Shown: positions 48,794 through 50,208 of the stretch, piece after piece
How the letters are laid out: each line of letters opens with the position of its first letter
Position numbering within the stretch: position 1 is the stretch's first letter
NCBI GenBank assembly: GCA_030765555.1
Contig: JAVCCI010000034.1
Span: forward strand, 1 to 50,208
Reading direction: 5' to 3'
Length of the DNA: 50,208 bases
Source: Candidatus Kappaea frigidicola
GTDB lineage: Bacteria > Omnitrophota > Gorgyraeia > JAGLLT01
The notes under the pieces: generated by a model
Told to the model about the DNA's origin: nothing
The model's input: the letters and a program-made list of their open reading frames with translations, nothing else
Databases searched by the model: none
Position numbers and translations under genes: made by a program

Positions 48794-50208
48794 CTAATCC
48801 TGTTTTAATTTGGTTGTTCGAATTGCTTCTACACACCTAGAGCATACCTCGCTTAGCCCTTCGCGATCATCAAATTTTTCAACATAGCGCCAGCAACGTG
48901 GACACTTAACTCCATTAATCTTTTCGACCATAACACCCAAATTTTTGTATTCTTGAGAACACTCCGATTCATCTGGTATTTTATCAACCATGGCTAGCCT
49001 AACCTTTGAAACAATAAATACATCAGCTAGGACTACTTCATGCTTTTTTAATAATTCAAAAATTTCTTGGCTGTTTGTAAAAAGAGTAACTTGCGCCTCA
49101 AGAGCATTACCAATTTCTTTATTCATACGTTTTTGCTCCAAGGCTTTTAAGACAACATTTCTTATGCCCGATATCTCATTCCAGTCACTTCTTATTTTTT
49201 CATTAATCCATTCATTTGGTGTCGCTTCTTGATTAAAGTTATCAACAAAGATTGTCTTCTTCTTCTCAGTTATGGGCAGATAGCCATATACCTCCTCTGC
49301 AGTAAAAGCCAGGATGGGTGCAATAATCTTATTTAATAAAACAGCAGTATGATAAAGAACCGTTTGAGCTGAGCGTCTAGCATCTGAATCAGTGGCCCAA
49401 GTATATAACCTGTCCTTCAATACGTCAAGATAAAAAGATGACATATCCACTGTACAAAAATTATATATCTTCTGAATAACTTTGTGTAATTCATAAGAAT
49501 CATAAAGTTTTATACAATCATCATAAGTCCGTTTCAAACAATCCAGAGCCCATTTATCAATTTCCAACATATTATCATAATCAATCTTATTCATCGAGAA
49601 ATCATAATCGTACAGATTACCAATAATGAATCTCAAAGTATTTCTTATCTTCCGATAAGCATCACTAACCCTCTGCAAAATTTCATCAGAAATGCCAATA
49701 TCATGATTGTAATCACTAAAAGCTACCCAGAGTCTTAGGATATCTGCCCCCATTTGATTAATAATCTTCTCAGGAGACACAGCATTCCCTGAAGACTTTG
49801 ACATTTTTTTACCCTGACCATCCACAATAAAACCATGAGTCAAAACCTGCTTATAACTGGGCTTTTCCTCTATTGCCATAGCAGTAATTAGTGATGTCTG
49901 AAACCAACCTCTATGCTGATCACTGCCTTCCAAATAAAGGTCGGCTGGATAACCTAGTTCATCACGTTCTCGCAAAACCGCTTGATGGCTTACCCCTGAA
50001 TCAAACCAGACATCTAATATATCATCTTCCTTACTAAATTCAGATGCAGAACATTTAGGACATTTATAACTGTCTGGTAAAAAATATGTGGCTTCTTTTT
50101 CAAACCAGACACTTAAACCCTCTTTTTCAACTATATCAGCCGTAGCTGAAATGATTTCATAATCTAAGAAAACATGTTTACATTTATTACAAGAAATAAC
50201 GGGCACAG
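48794..50208 (-). CDS. ileS: Isoleucyl-tRNA synthetase, C-terminal part (gene continues past the window)
   Basis: About 470 residues of the class Ia enzyme are visible, read from the right edge. They include the catalytic-core segment DVWFDSGVSHQAVL, the KMSKS loop GKKMSKSSGNAVSP, the anticodon-binding domain, and a C-terminal zinc finger CPRCWRYVEKF with VCSRCVEAI. DVWFDSGVSH and the C-terminal finger identify IleRS rather than ValRS or LeuRS. The HIGH motif and start lie outside the window. It is followed by the repeat-rich spacer without a clear terminator. Confidence 0.96.
   Translation of the reverse strand, partial: VPVISCNKCKHVFLDYEIISATADIVEKEGLSVWFEKEATYFLPDSYKCPKCSASEFSKEDDILDVWFDSGVSHQAVLRERDELGYPADLYLEGSDQHRGWFQTSLITAMAIEEKPSYKQVLTHGFIVDGQGKKMSKSSGNAVSPEKIINQMGADILRLWVAFSDYNHDIGISDEILQRVSDAYRKIRNTLRFIIGNLYDYDFSMNKIDYDNMLEIDKWALDCLKRTYDDCIKLYDSYELHKVIQKIYNFCTVDMSSFYLDVLKDRLYTWATDSDARRSAQTVLYHTAVLLNKIIAPILAFTAEEVYGYLPITEKKKTIFVDNFNQEATPNEWINEKIRSDWNEISGIRNVVLKALEQKRMNKEIGNALEAQVTLFTNSQEIFELLKKHEVVLADVFIVSKVRLAMVDKIPDESECSQEYKNLGVMVEKINGVKCPRCWRYVEKFDDREGLSEVCSRCVEAIRTTKLKQD

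Noticed and set aside
1..50208. CRISPR array, insertion sequence, prophage or plasmid features
   Set aside because: No regularly spaced repeats, transposase, integrase or phage genes were found; the window is housekeeping plus pilus genes.
1..50208. Riboswitches or rRNA genes
   Set aside because: No long leaders suitable for known riboswitches and no rRNA-like sequence were recognised; spacers are all below 250 nt.

Overview
The window is a gene-dense, AT-rich bacterial chromosome segment in which every supported gene lies on the minus strand, so transcription runs from position 50208 toward 1. An LpxL-type lipid A acyltransferase, a PilQ secretin, a lipoprotein pathway (lgt, lspA) and MreBCD/PBP2/RodA indicate a rod-shaped diderm. 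The mixture of Gram-negative envelope genes, a UgtP/MGDG-synthase-like glycosyltransferase, a DapL-like aminotransferase and GspG-like pilins ending in a DLDGD motif fits an uncultured lineage such as Omnitrophota or a relative. That placement is inference; no rRNA is present to test it.

Layout in transcription order. (1) 50208-46080: 3' part of ileS, a 247-nt spacer with degenerate repeats, then dksA/traR-like, lspA, lgt and rluD. (2) 46054-45155: own promoter, a membrane-anchored coiled-coil protein, a strong terminator. (3) aroA, whose ATG sits 3 nt after that terminator. (4) 43827-38625: promoter and the cell-shape operon mreB-mreC-mreD-mrdA-rodA. (5) 38612-26767: promoter and a type IV pilus/c-di-GMP operon: degenerate GGDEF protein, pilT, a 1341-aa GGDEF-STAND ATPase-HEAT protein, a stand-alone MshEN protein, two pilB paralogues, pilC. 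(6) 26741-26152: a pilin gene with its own promoter and terminator. (7) 26065-21386: a second pilin, pilMNOPQ, terminator. (8) rng. (9) 19867-13196: rplU-rpmA-obgE-proB-proA-nadD-CBS membrane protein-GT28. (10) 13199-10302: a 47-aa zinc-ribbon gene, rsfS, argS, lipB. (11) 10264-5047: free-standing lipoyl-domain protein, aminotransferase, lpxL-like, GT2, pcm, small membrane protein, PP-loop tRNA-thiolase-like protein. (12) 5023-2743: promoter and three minor pilins, one carrying a DUF4114-like domain. (13) 2734-2318: a glycine-zipper/zinc-ribbon lipoprotein with its own promoter and terminator. (14) pgsA-plsY-gpsA for phospholipid synthesis. (15) A 19-bp perfect inverted repeat, and at the very edge what looks like the first bases of a tRNA-Pro gene.

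Twelve of the fifteen units are dominated by housekeeping functions. The most distinctive part is the pilus region. A probable diguanylate cyclase is fused to a STAND-type ATPase and encoded between the retraction ATPase and three successive MshEN (c-di-GMP-binding-type) proteins, two of them the extension ATPases. This suggests a built-in c-di-GMP circuit for pilus extension and retraction. Ten sigma-70-like promoters with 17-18-nt spacers and five good intrinsic terminators can be read directly, and they divide the region into the units listed above. Several promoter and terminator elements are overlaid on stop codons and start sites.
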